Below are positions 35,537-44,938 of a DNA stretch of 64,000 nt, in pieces. The stretch spans positions 5,223-69,222 of the forward strand of contig CAJUDL010000015.1 of assembly GCA_910585285.1 (NCBI GenBank), given 5' to 3'. Within the stretch, counting starts at the first letter, position 1, and every line of letters starts with the position of its first letter. This stretch comes from an uncultured Muribaculaceae bacterium (GTDB lineage: Bacteria; Bacteroidota; Bacteroidia; Bacteroidales; Muribaculaceae). The notes below the pieces were generated by a model. It saw nothing but the letters and a program-made list of their open reading frames with translations. It ran no database searches and was not told where the DNA came from. The translations under genes and the position numbers were made by a program.

Positions 35537-35570
35537 TATAATGTTTTGATGCTCAGGATAAATAGGTATT

Positions 35571-36788
35571 ATGAACAAATTTATTTCTAAAATCAGATCA
35601 AATTTAGTAAAGTTTATATTATGGAATTATAGAATATTGTATATCCCCTTAAGAGTATATATAATTAGAAGAAAATCTGTAATAAAAGTTGCATTTATAA
35701 TACATAGTCTCGGAGCATGGAAGTCAGAATTGCTTTATAAGGAGATGCTTAGTCATCCCAGATTTGATCCCGAATTGCTTATACTTGCCGTGTATGAAGA
35801 AGATGACAGGGAGAATATAAAAAGATATTTGAAAGATAAAGAATATAGATTTATAGATATTACGAATAATAATAATATCAAAGAGACAGGGAAATATGAT
35901 TTGATATTCTATCAGAAACCATACCATTTCAGTATTCCAGATAGATATAATTTCAAGAAGAATCCTCATAGTTTATTCTGTTATGTCAATTATGGTTTTC
36001 ATGGTGTTGACGATATTTGGAGTCGAGATACACTGTTATTGAATAATTGTTGGCAAATCTATTATGAAAATATAGCAGCATGGAGAGGATCAAGAAATGT
36101 GATGAGAAACCGATGCCGCAATGGAGTAGTGACAGGATTACCTATTATGGATGAACTTCTTATTTCAAAGGAAAAACTTTCAGATCCCTGGGACCCCCAA
36201 ACTAAAAGGAAAAAAAGAATAATATGGGCTCCCCATCACTCTATAAGTGATAAAGAATATGTAGATTATTCTACGTTTCTTGAGTATTGTGATTTTATGG
36301 TTCGGATTGCTTACAAATATCGTGAGGAGGTGCAATGGGCGTTCAAGCCGCATCCTATTCTAAGAAATAAGCTTGAATCTGTTTGGGGGAAGGAAAAAAC
36401 AGATTTGTATTGGAAAAAATGGGAAGAGATGGATAATACTCAGGTTGAAACTGGAAAATACTTAGAACTTTTTAAATATTCGGATGCAATGATTCATGAT
36501 TGTGGGTCTTTCACCATTGAATACTTATATACAGGAAATCCTGTTATGTATGTCATAAAGAATGAAAATATAACAAATAATTTTAATGAATTTCAACAGT
36601 CTGCGTTTGATTTGCATATAAAGGGGGCAAATTCACAAGATATAGAAAACTTTGTGAGATCCATTATTTATGGAGAGGATTTAAATAAACATAAAAGACA
36701 AGAGTTTTTCAATATAAATCTTATTCCACCGAATGGTAGAACTGCGTCTGAGAATATTATAACAGCTATTTTAGGAGATCATTTATGA
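35571..36788 (+). CDS. CDP-glycerol glycerophosphotransferase-like (TagB/TagF-type) transferase
   Basis: This 405-residue protein has the GT-B-like C-terminal domain of teichoic-acid polymerases: IIWAPHHSIS with H222-H223, WAFKPHP with H261, and SDAMIHDCGSFTIEYLYTGNP with H309-D310. It has no C-terminal polymerase repeats. These enzymes transfer phosphoglycerol or ribitol phosphate from a CDP donor to a glycan or lipid. No CDP-glycerol synthase is present here. The cytidylyltransferase fusion two genes earlier (31265-33076) could supply its donor, so it probably adds a phospho-linked substituent to the repeat unit. The N-terminus is basic (NKFISKIRSNLVKFILWNYR), suiting peripheral membrane binding. 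AT content is very high. Confidence 0.85.
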   Translation: MNKFISKIRSNLVKFILWNYRILYIPLRVYIIRRKSVIKVAFIIHSLGAWKSELLYKEMLSHPRFDPELLILAVYEEDDRENIKRYLKDKEYRFIDITNNNNIKETGKYDLIFYQKPYHFSIPDRYNFKKNPHSLFCYVNYGFHGVDDIWSRDTLLLNNCWQIYYENIAAWRGSRNVMRNRCRNGVVTGLPIMDELLISKEKLSDPWDPQTKRKKRIIWAPHHSISDKEYVDYSTFLEYCDFMVRIAYKYREEVQWAFKPHPILRNKLESVWGKEKTDLYWKKWEEMDNTQVETGKYLELFKYSDAMIHDCGSFTIEYLYTGNPVMYVIKNENITNNFNEFQQSAFDLHIKGANSQDIENFVRSIIYGEDLNKHKRQEFFNINLIPPNGRTASENIITAILGDHL

Positions 36789-36872
36789 GAAATTGCTTTG
36801 TAATAATTTTTAGTAATGAGATTGGAGTCAAAATTGAATATAAATTCTTGTAATAAATTCCCGTCATCTAAA

Positions 36873-37869
36873 ATGAAACGTAATTCATCGTTTGAGTTAT
36901 TGAGACTCATACTTATGGCGATGATTATAGTTCACCATATTATAGTTCATGGATTCGGGATAATTAATCTATATTCACAAAAAGAGCCACAATTTACCAT
37001 CGATAATGCTCAAATACCAATTGCTTTGTTTGTTAATGCATTTTGTATTTGTGCAGTAAATTGCTTTGTGTTGATTTCTGGATATTATGGTATTCGTCCT
37101 TACAAAAGGAAAGTAATATTGTTATTATCTATTGTCCTTCTATATACCATCTTATTATCAACCATCCCGTATATTGTTGAGAAAAATTATAAAGAGGCGC
37201 TAAAATCATTGCTATTTCTCTCTCATTCCGAATATTGGTTTGTTATTGATTATATGTTTTTAATAGCGTTTGCTCCAATTTTAAATATCTGGTTTGAGAC
37301 AGGAGATCGGAAGAGTATAAATTATTGTATCATTGCTATAATTATTATGAATTGCTATTTTGGCTTTTTGTGGAATCATACTGTTAATTCAAGCGGATAT
37401 AATTTAATGCAATTCATAATGATGTATTGTATTGGGAGATGGATTTTTTTGAATGAATTTAGTATGTCTAAATTTTATTCGTTATCAATTTATATCGTTT
37501 GTTCAACAGTTTTTAGGATTGGCAATGTGTTTCCTATGGAATACAGGTTGTTTCTATGACAGCTGGAAGATGACATATTATAATAATCCACTTCTTGTGA
37601 TATCAGCAGTAGCATTATTTTTGTTTGTAAAAAATTATCATTTTGCTAATGACCGGATTAATAGTTATGCTAAAAGTGCATTTTCAATATATCTTGTTCA
37701 GTCGTCAATGATTGGAAGTCGGATTGTATATGGATGGGTTAAAAGCCATGCCGTGGATTGGGGAGCAAATATATGGTGGATGGTTATTTTAATTGCTGTA
37801 ATTATATTGACAGGATCTTTAATTTTTGATGGATTAAGAATTCGATTGTTTAAAAAGTTAGGTTTCTGA
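36873..37869 (+). pseudogene. Acyltransferase-3 family O-acyltransferase, split by a frameshift
   Basis: The first part starts at ATG 36873 (MKRNSSFELLRLILMAMII, with the family His pair VHH). It runs through several membrane helices to a stop at 37557-37559. The rest continues in another frame to 37869 (YYNNPLLVISAVALFLFVKN, then SAFSIYLVQSSM), which is the expected C-terminal half. Joined, the product is about 330 residues, normal for these capsule or O-antigen acetylases. The frame change lies at roughly 37505-37560, after a T5 run at 37510-37514. One extra base explains it. It may be a real inactivating mutation, slippage control or a sequencing error. Confidence 0.75.
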
Positions 37870-37873
37870 AGAT

Positions 37874-38767
37874 ATGAAAGAATTAATCGCTGTAATTGTA
37901 TTATACTTTCCTAATTATGATGAGGTTGAAAACAATATCAGTAAATTTATAGAGGATGTAGATTTGTTGGTATGTTGGGATAATACTCCGATAGATAAGC
38001 TTGATGCTGGAAAATTAAAATCTCATAAGGAATTTAAAGAACGTATATTTAATCGCTGGAAAGGAAAAATTATTCATGCCGGCACTACTCATAATGAATA
38101 TCTACCTTTGGCTTATAATAGCACATTGAAATATGCCATTGATAATGGATTTGCGAATATCATGTTTATGGATCAGGATTCAGAATGGGAGAATTTTTCG
38201 GAATATAAGGCTCAGGTGCTGAATAGAATGGTTGTATCTCGTGGAATATATGGCATAAGGACCAATGAATCGTGTGCGGATAATTTTAAAGAAGTAAACT
38301 GTGTTATTAATTCAGGGATGATAGTGCCTTCAGATTTATTGCTTAAGATTGGTGGCTTTCATTCGGACTTTAAACTTGATTTTTCTGATATAGAACTATG
38401 TATACGTGCGTTGTCTAAGGGAATTAAGGTATATAAGGTGTCAAACATAGGGGGAATCAAACACCAACTTGGTAATTTGGGTAGACGTTCATTTCTCGGT
38501 ATGCAATTTCAGTCATTTAATTATTCCCCTTTTAGACTTCATGAGATTCAGAAATGTGCAATACTAATGAAAAAGCTACATTGTCATGATGATGTTAAAT
38601 ATGATATAAGTTGGGTTTGGAAAGTGTTTTTATGCAAGGAAATCTTAAAGATTATTTTGGTAGAAAATCAAAAATGTAAGAAATTATGGGCTATGGTAAC
38701 GGGAATAGCATCAGGTGTAATGTCTCGAAAATTGCATTCAGATGTTAAAACTATCGATATACAATAA
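37874..38767 (+). CDS. GT2 glycosyltransferase, rhamnosyltransferase-like
   Basis: This 297-residue GT-A protein starts MKELIAVIVLYFPNYDEVEN. The short N-terminal pattern, the MDQDSEW metal-binding segment (in place of the usual DxD), the CVINSGMIVPSDLLLKIGGF stretch and DFSDIELCIRALSKG resemble WbbL/RfbF-type rhamnosyltransferases. It would add one sugar to the capsule repeat unit on the cytoplasmic side. The donor and linkage cannot be read. It starts five bases after the broken acyltransferase. Confidence 0.85.
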   Translation: MKELIAVIVLYFPNYDEVENNISKFIEDVDLLVCWDNTPIDKLDAGKLKSHKEFKERIFNRWKGKIIHAGTTHNEYLPLAYNSTLKYAIDNGFANIMFMDQDSEWENFSEYKAQVLNRMVVSRGIYGIRTNESCADNFKEVNCVINSGMIVPSDLLLKIGGFHSDFKLDFSDIELCIRALSKGIKVYKVSNIGGIKHQLGNLGRRSFLGMQFQSFNYSPFRLHEIQKCAILMKKLHCHDDVKYDISWVWKVFLCKEILKIILVENQKCKKLWAMVTGIASGVMSRKLHSDVKTIDIQ

Positions 38768-38776
38768 ATTATAATT

Positions 38777-39712
38777 ATGTGCGCAAAATATTCCTTCATA
38801 ATGCCTGCATACAAGGCTCGTTTCTTGAAAGAGGCAATAGACAGCATCTTGAAACAAACATTTATTGACTTAGAATTGATAATTGTTAATGACGCTTCTC
38901 CTGAACCCGTAGAGGAGATTGTTAAAAGTTATGATGATTGTAGGATTCAATATTATAAAAACCAAATCAATGTTGGAAGCACTAATCTTATTGCGCAATG
39001 GAATAAGTGCTTGAACTATGCGAAAGGGGAATATGTGATTCTTGCAACTGATGATGATGTTTATGACATTGATTATCTTTTTTGTATGGATCAACTTGTG
39101 TGTAAATATCAAGAATGTGATGCATTTCGTCCCCAAGTCATGGTAGTAGACGATAAACTAAATATAAAGGAAGTTGATGGTTTTATGCCAGAATTCTGTG
39201 ATAAATCAATTTTTCTATATTATTTTCTTAAACGACATATAAATACAGGTATAGGATTCTGGATATTTAGAAGAAGTCGGCTTCTGGAAAATGGAGGATA
39301 CTCAGAAATGCCTCTTGCATGGTGCAGTGATGACATGACTGCACTTGCTATGTCAGAAAATGGTGTCTGTTTCTTGTCAAAACCTTTATATAAATTTCGT
39401 CATTCAGGAGAGTCTATTTCAACAAAACGGAATGGTTCTGTAGAATTGAAAGAAAAATTACGAGCCATGCAACTTTTTCGAAGACATGTACAAAAAGAAA
39501 TATCAGAACTGACTGAAAATAAAAAAGATAAATTTGAATATCCGGTTGATCGGGCATTCCAAAGTTTGTATTTTGGAAATATTCAGGAATTAATATTCAA
39601 TACTACAAAAAAAGGATTATTGCAATCTTGGAAAGAAATTATCTCTGTAGAAGGGATGAGTAAGCGTGGAATGATGATTAGAATGGTGTATTGTCTTCTT
39701 AGGTGGTGGTGA
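38777..39712 (+). CDS. GT2 glycosyltransferase
   Basis: This 311-residue GT-A protein has YSFIMPAYKARFLKEAIDSI at the N-terminus, LIIVNDASPEP, and the metal-binding ATDDDVYD. A mid-protein GFWIFRRSRLLENGGY is followed by WCSDDMTALAM, the acceptor-side region. It has no membrane helix. It probably adds one sugar to the repeat unit; donor unknown. It lies nine bases after the previous gene. Confidence 0.88.
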   Translation: MCAKYSFIMPAYKARFLKEAIDSILKQTFIDLELIIVNDASPEPVEEIVKSYDDCRIQYYKNQINVGSTNLIAQWNKCLNYAKGEYVILATDDDVYDIDYLFCMDQLVCKYQECDAFRPQVMVVDDKLNIKEVDGFMPEFCDKSIFLYYFLKRHINTGIGFWIFRRSRLLENGGYSEMPLAWCSDDMTALAMSENGVCFLSKPLYKFRHSGESISTKRNGSVELKEKLRAMQLFRRHVQKEISELTENKKDKFEYPVDRAFQSLYFGNIQELIFNTTKKGLLQSWKEIISVEGMSKRGMMIRMVYCLLRWW

Positions 39713-39737
39713 ATTGCATATTAAATTAGGATGATTT

Positions 39738-40709
39738 ATGGTTTCGATAATTGTGCCGGTATATAATTCCGAAAAATATATCGGTAGATGTATAGATAGT
39801 CTTAGAAATCAGACGCTGAAGGATATTGAGATCATTTTGGTGGATGATGGGTCTAAGGATTCCTCTGCACAAATTTGCAACTCCCATGTTAAGGTGGATG
39901 AAAGAATAAAATACGTCTATAAATCTAATGGAGGGGTTTCATCAGCTCGAAATCTAGGACTGGATATAGCATCTGGAGAATACGTGATGTTTGTTGATTC
40001 AGATGATCGATTAGCGTCTGATGCATGCTTGCTTTTGTCAAAATGTATTTACGAAGGCAAATATGATTGTGTCGTTTGCGGAATCTGGCAGGATTCAGAG
40101 AATCTCTGGACGTTTGATGAAGAGCGAGAATATGAAATTAATTCATTAAAAAAGGATTTTCCTCGCCTTTTGGAAACAGAGCTTTTAAGTGTATGTTTTA
40201 ATAAAATCTATCGAAGAGATCTTATAATCAAGCGATTTAATAATGAAATGTCATTTGGTGAAGATTTGGTTTTTGTGCTTGATTATATTGAGAATTGTAA
40301 CCATATAAAAATAATAACTGCTCCTTTATATCTTCATAATAATATAAACGAATCATCCTTGTGCCATAATTTTAACGTTAGGCGTCTTTTGGACATTGAG
40401 ACATATCAAGCCCGGATTATCAGATTTTATGATGGGAATGATTACGATGTTAATAGAAAGTATATAAGAGATATAATATGCTGGTTGAAATTTTTATTTA
40501 AGTCTTCTTTATCAGATCATGAAAAAATTCGGATATTACGACAATGGAAACCCAATGCAAATATTTGTGAAATGCATTTTTCGGACATTAATGTCCGAAA
40601 TCCAGACAGACTAATGCTTAGATGTATAAAATATGGGATACCACGCGTATATCTGTTAGTGGAATCTGTTTATAAGAAACTGTTTAAATTTATTTTCGAG
40701 GAAGTTTGA
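39738..40709 (+). CDS. GT2 glycosyltransferase
   Basis: This 323-residue protein is a clear GT2 family member: VSIIVPVYNSEKYIGRCIDS, ILVDDGSKDSS, NGGVSSARNLGLDIASGEYV and the metal-binding VDSDDRL. The FGEDLVFVLDYIENC segment marks the acceptor part. Specificity is unknown. A 170-base gap follows, with a TTTTGAGGT/ACCTCAAAA inverted pair (40717-40725 with 40798-40806) and a GTTTCG/CGAAAC stem, but no clear promoter. Confidence 0.9.
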   Translation: MVSIIVPVYNSEKYIGRCIDSLRNQTLKDIEIILVDDGSKDSSAQICNSHVKVDERIKYVYKSNGGVSSARNLGLDIASGEYVMFVDSDDRLASDACLLLSKCIYEGKYDCVVCGIWQDSENLWTFDEEREYEINSLKKDFPRLLETELLSVCFNKIYRRDLIIKRFNNEMSFGEDLVFVLDYIENCNHIKIITAPLYLHNNINESSLCHNFNVRRLLDIETYQARIIRFYDGNDYDVNRKYIRDIICWLKFLFKSSLSDHEKIRILRQWKPNANICEMHFSDINVRNPDRLMLRCIKYGIPRVYLLVESVYKKLFKFIFEEV

Positions 40710-40879
40710 GAGTTATTTTTGAGGTGATTCCGCGAGTTGAGAAAGGAGAAACCTATCGGTTTCGACTGCCGAAACTTGGCGGAAGCAGCCAAAAAGAACC
40801 TCAAAATTCACGAAAGATTCTTTATAATGTTTTTTTCGTAATAAATTTAAACAGTTTCTAAGAGGTTAAGAAAAAAAAT

Positions 40880-41827
40880 ATGAGCCAAGATTATACCGCA
40901 GTGATTCGCACTCTCGGGAAGGCAGGCGATAAGTATCAGGCAACCCTCGACTCGCTGTGTTCGCAAACTATTGCACCAACAGAAATAATTGTCTATCTTG
41001 CGGAAGGATATGACGCACCCGTTGAAACATGTGGTAAAGAGCGAATTGTGTGTGTCAGAAAAGGTATGGTAGCGCAGCGGGCTTTGGATTATAGGGAAGC
41101 CGTTACTAACTATTTACTCTTTCTTGATGATGATGTTTTTTTACCGCCTGATGCTGTTGAAAAGTTGTTTGAAGAATTGGATGAGGCACATGCGGATGTG
41201 GTTGCTCCTTGTGTCTTTGCTAATCATAAAGCCTCATTAAGACATAAGATGGCTGCTGCCATTACATTTAGAGAGATTCCGCTTTTGTTTTCCAGCAAAT
41301 GGGGGTTTAAAGTTTTACCATCCGCCGGTTTCGCTTATAATAATAAACCCAAGCAGAGGTTTCTAAAATCCGACACGAATGCCGGACCATGTTTTCTATG
41401 TAGGAAAGAGGATTTCCTTAAAATTAAATTTAAAGAAGATCTATGGCTTGATGAAGAGTCTTATTCTTTGCCCGATGATCAAGTGATGTTTTATAAGATG
41501 ACTTTGGCGGGATTGCGCCAAATCACGTCCTACGACAGCGGAATAGTTCATCTTGATGCCGGCAGTTCTGTATCGGATTCATCGCAACGTATATATAAGA
41601 TAATCCAATCGGAATATCGTAATAAACTTATTTTTTGGTATAAGTATATATATAAATCCCGCAAACATATAGCCAGACTGCCGGCGGTTCTGGCTATTGG
41701 ATATGCATATGCGATTCAGGGTTTAAAGTTTGCCATGCTTTCTCTTTTAGGGAATTCACAAAAGTGGAATGCATATAAATCCGGTGTCTCTTCGGCTATA
41801 GATTACATACGTAAGAATGGGAAGTAG
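40880..41827 (+). CDS. GT2 glycosyltransferase
   Basis: This 315-residue protein starts MSQDYTAVIRTLGKAGDKYQ, with FLDDDVFLPPDAVEKLFEEL as the metal site and ECRKEDFLK-like acceptor part (NAGPCFLCRKEDFLKI, then LPDDQVMFYKMTLAG). A hydrophobic segment near the C-terminus (LPAVLAIGYAYAIQGLKFAM) suggests membrane contact. It belongs to the same operon and overlaps the next gene by 11 bases. Specificity unknown. Confidence 0.87.
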   Translation: MSQDYTAVIRTLGKAGDKYQATLDSLCSQTIAPTEIIVYLAEGYDAPVETCGKERIVCVRKGMVAQRALDYREAVTNYLLFLDDDVFLPPDAVEKLFEELDEAHADVVAPCVFANHKASLRHKMAAAITFREIPLLFSSKWGFKVLPSAGFAYNNKPKQRFLKSDTNAGPCFLCRKEDFLKIKFKEDLWLDEESYSLPDDQVMFYKMTLAGLRQITSYDSGIVHLDAGSSVSDSSQRIYKIIQSEYRNKLIFWYKYIYKSRKHIARLPAVLAIGYAYAIQGLKFAMLSLLGNSQKWNAYKSGVSSAIDYIRKNGK

Positions 41828-42983
41828 AAAAAAAATATTATTTATAATGCCTTATTTACAAGGAGGCGGTGCGGAAAAAGTTTTGATAGATATTCTTCGC
41901 AGAATAGACCGGTCTGCATTTGAACTTACGATACTTCTGATTTATAAAGAAGGAATGTATGTTGATAAAATTCCTTCAGACATTGAAGTTCTCTCACTTT
42001 ATTCTTGTAACAGTCTTAATCGTCAGAGGCTGTTGAGACATCTTCAGATGTTTGGATTATATCATAAGTATGTGGATTTTGTATATGCTTCGAAAATCAG
42101 ATGGCTTCTGAGAGGACGGAAATTCGATACGATTGTTTCTTTCATGGAGGGAGCCGCTGTCAGACTTCATTCATACATTCTTAAGAAAGCCTCTCGCAAT
42201 GTGTCGTGGGTGCATATAGATCTCCTTACAAAGCATTGGTCTAAAGATTATTTCAGGAATGATGCGCATGAGAAGGCAATATATGCAAAAATGGACGGAA
42301 TTGCATTCGTGTCTTGCGAATCACGTGACAAATTTAAAGAATTATTTAATTATGACAGAAATAATCTGAAAGTCATATATAACCTTATTCCCAAAGAGGA
42401 GATAATTGCCTTGTCGGAAAGGGGAAAAATCAAATATGATAAATTCACTATTGTCCTTGTCGGGAGATTGAATGAGCAGAAGTGTTTCAGCAGGGCTATT
42501 GAAGTCGCGAACCTTCTCCGAAAAGACAATCTGGAGTTTAATATGACTATTATTGGAGAGGGGGAAGAGCGGGAATCATTACAGGAACTAATCGACAATT
42601 ATAATCTCAGGGGATACGTAAATATGCCTGGTTTCAAACAGCCCCCATATCCTTATATGAAAGGAGCAGATATCTATCTGTCAGTTTCGAAGAGTGAAGG
42701 TTATCCATTGACATTATGTGAGGCTATGTGTCTTGGTTTACCTGTAATCTCAACGAGGACTTCCGGTTCTGTGGAAATTATAGAAGAATCGGAATATGGA
42801 GTTCTTGTTGATCATAAGGTAGATGCAATATATGCAAAAGTCAAGGGAATGATGATGTCTGAGTCAATGCGCTCATATTATGCTGGGAAATCTTCTGAAA
42901 GAAGTGATGATTTCGACATTGAAAACACATTACTCCAGATCACATCATTCCTGTCTTGGCAATCTGGATATATGATTAAATAA
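41817..42983 (+). CDS. GT4-type glycosyltransferase
   Basis: This 388-residue GT-B protein has the N-terminal loop MPYLQGGGAEKVLIDILRRI and the C-terminal nucleotide-sugar domain IVLVGRLNEQKCFSRAIEVA. The EX7E motif (SEGYPLTLCEAM) sits before GLPVISTRTSGSVEII. It is a retaining enzyme by family. Its start overlaps the previous gene by 11 bases, which suggests coupled translation. Donor and acceptor are unknown. Confidence 0.9.
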   Translation: MGSRKKILFIMPYLQGGGAEKVLIDILRRIDRSAFELTILLIYKEGMYVDKIPSDIEVLSLYSCNSLNRQRLLRHLQMFGLYHKYVDFVYASKIRWLLRGRKFDTIVSFMEGAAVRLHSYILKKASRNVSWVHIDLLTKHWSKDYFRNDAHEKAIYAKMDGIAFVSCESRDKFKELFNYDRNNLKVIYNLIPKEEIIALSERGKIKYDKFTIVLVGRLNEQKCFSRAIEVANLLRKDNLEFNMTIIGEGEERESLQELIDNYNLRGYVNMPGFKQPPYPYMKGADIYLSVSKSEGYPLTLCEAMCLGLPVISTRTSGSVEIIEESEYGVLVDHKVDAIYAKVKGMMMSESMRSYYAGKSSERSDDFDIENTLLQITSFLSWQSGYMIK

Positions 42984-43001
42984 TGCTGATTCATTTATGT
43001 C

Positions 43002-43916
43002 ATGAAGGAAAATAACTTGAAAAGAGTTTCTGCAATAATCCCGGTATATAATGCCGGTAGGTATTTGCAGAAGTGCGTTGAGAGTGTCCTGACTCAGGAT
43101 GTGTGTGTTGATGAGATAATCCTGGTGAATGATGGATCAACAGATGACTCTTTTCAGATTATGGAGCATCTGAAGAAGGCGAATCCTGAAGTTATAAAGA
43201 TTTATGACACCCCTAACCGCGGGGCAGCTATGGCAAGACAATTCGGTCTTGATAAATGTTCATGTGAATTCGTTATGTTTATTGATGCGGATGACACAAT
43301 TAGTCCGGATTACCTGAAGACATATGTTGACGCGCTTGAAGATGGTGTTGAGGTTGTGATGACCGGTGATTGCAACCGAATATTTACCGGTGAGGAATGT
43401 GTCAATTATCTTCTCAATAAAACGAGCTTATGGGGAATGGTGCGGAAACTCTATTCGAGAGATGTTTTCCTTAAGGTTGGACCGGAATGCTTGCAAGTGC
43501 CCTCCGGAATAAGGATTGGCGAGGATATTCTTGCAAACATGCGGGTCTTGAAAAATGTGAAGAAAATCAAGACTATTCCATATGACGGATATATAGACGG
43601 AGATAACGTTGAAAGTGTGACGCGAAGTCGAGACTGGTCTTTGGAATATGAAAAGTTGCTCCTTGATAACATGGTGAAGGAACTGGGCGGGTGTATTGAT
43701 CGCGGACAGTTCTGGATTCGACAGCTGAGGGTCTACAGGGCGCTGACCCTAAATTCTACAGAACGATACTCAGATCTATCGGAATTCCTTAGAGAAATAA
43801 GATGTAAAAAACCGCAGAATATTGAAATCGGATTTGCTGACAAGGTCTTCCTTTATTTTGGCAACCCCCGGATTCTTAGAAATCTATATCGATTATTTAA
43901 ACGTGTTTCCGGATGA
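43002..43916 (+). CDS. GT2 glycosyltransferase
   Basis: This 304-residue GT-A protein carries VSAIIPVYNAGRYLQKCVES, IILVNDGSTDDSF, NRGAAMARQFGLD and the metal-binding IDADDTI. RIGEDILANMRVLKN is the usual acceptor-domain segment. It shares a four-base ATGA overlap with the next gene. Specificity unknown. Confidence 0.9.
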   Translation: MKENNLKRVSAIIPVYNAGRYLQKCVESVLTQDVCVDEIILVNDGSTDDSFQIMEHLKKANPEVIKIYDTPNRGAAMARQFGLDKCSCEFVMFIDADDTISPDYLKTYVDALEDGVEVVMTGDCNRIFTGEECVNYLLNKTSLWGMVRKLYSRDVFLKVGPECLQVPSGIRIGEDILANMRVLKNVKKIKTIPYDGYIDGDNVESVTRSRDWSLEYEKLLLDNMVKELGGCIDRGQFWIRQLRVYRALTLNSTERYSDLSEFLREIRCKKPQNIEIGFADKVFLYFGNPRILRNLYRLFKRVSG

Positions 43917-44938
43917 ATGATGCATTAATATCTGTAGTTGTTCCGGTCTATAATGTTGAGAACTATGTGCTGCGATGCCTTGAGTCAATAGCATCGCAGG
44001 ATTATGAACGTTTTGAAGTCATATTTGTTGATGATTGCGGCAATGACCATAGTATGGAAATTGTTGAGGATTTCATCAGAAAAGATGGAACCGGCAGGTT
44101 CCGTATCGTTCGTCATACTGTAAATTCCGGATTGTCGGAAGCAAGAAACACCGGTTTAAAAGCGGCACGCGGTGAATATGTTTATTTTCTGGATAGTGAC
44201 GATTATATATCATCCGATTGCTTATCGAGTCTGTCGTTGCCGCTAAAGGAGAAGAAATATGATGTTGTGATCGGTGGATATGTGATCGAAACGGGGAAAG
44301 AGGTTCTTTACCGCGGATTCGATGCGGATCTAAAGACATTCGAATCAAGTGATGAGGTAATGAACTCATACCGGCAAGGAGAGTGTTACGTGATGGCATG
44401 GAATAAATTATGTAACAGGGATTTCCTGCTAAAACATAATCTTTTTTTTGAAAAAGGATTGCTGCATGAAGATGTGGTATGGAGTTTTAAGCTTTATTCC
44501 TATCTCGGAAGCGCATCTCTTGTGAACAGATACACATACTACTATCAGATTCGCGAAAATTCCATTATGACAGGTATTGATATTGATCGAGATATCAGCA
44601 CTTACATCAAGGCGTTTTCTATTATAAATCAATTCATTGAGAATGAGATTGGTGTCGTGACATCTCATGCGTACGAAGTGATAGAAGGTAAGAAATCTTT
44701 CATTCTTTACTCATTGCTCGACAGGGGGATGTCTGCAACATACCATAAGTTTTACGGAGCCTTCCATAAGATAAAGGTGATGTCTCCTTTCAGGGCTTTT
44801 AAGGATGGTAAGATCAGCTTTTCTCACTTTATGAGAGACCTGAATTATCTGCTCCCGATGCGTCTCGGGCGTTTGTATAAACGTATGTTCTATTTTATTT
44901 TTTATAAAATGACAGGACTTAATTCCAGATTGAGATGA
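43913..44938 (+). CDS. GT2 glycosyltransferase
   Basis: This 341-residue GT-A protein has LISVVVPVYNVENYVLRCLE, VIFVDDCGNDHSMEI, NSGLSEARNTGLKAARGEYV and LDSDDYIS for the metal site, then LLHEDVVWSFKLYSYL. It overlaps genes on both sides by four bases (ATGA). It is one of three consecutive GT2 genes (43002-45930) that probably arose by duplication. Specificity unknown. Confidence 0.9.
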   Translation: MNDALISVVVPVYNVENYVLRCLESIASQDYERFEVIFVDDCGNDHSMEIVEDFIRKDGTGRFRIVRHTVNSGLSEARNTGLKAARGEYVYFLDSDDYISSDCLSSLSLPLKEKKYDVVIGGYVIETGKEVLYRGFDADLKTFESSDEVMNSYRQGECYVMAWNKLCNRDFLLKHNLFFEKGLLHEDVVWSFKLYSYLGSASLVNRYTYYYQIRENSIMTGIDIDRDISTYIKAFSIINQFIENEIGVVTSHAYEVIEGKKSFILYSLLDRGMSATYHKFYGAFHKIKVMSPFRAFKDGKISFSHFMRDLNYLLPMRLGRLYKRMFYFIFYKMTGLNSRLR

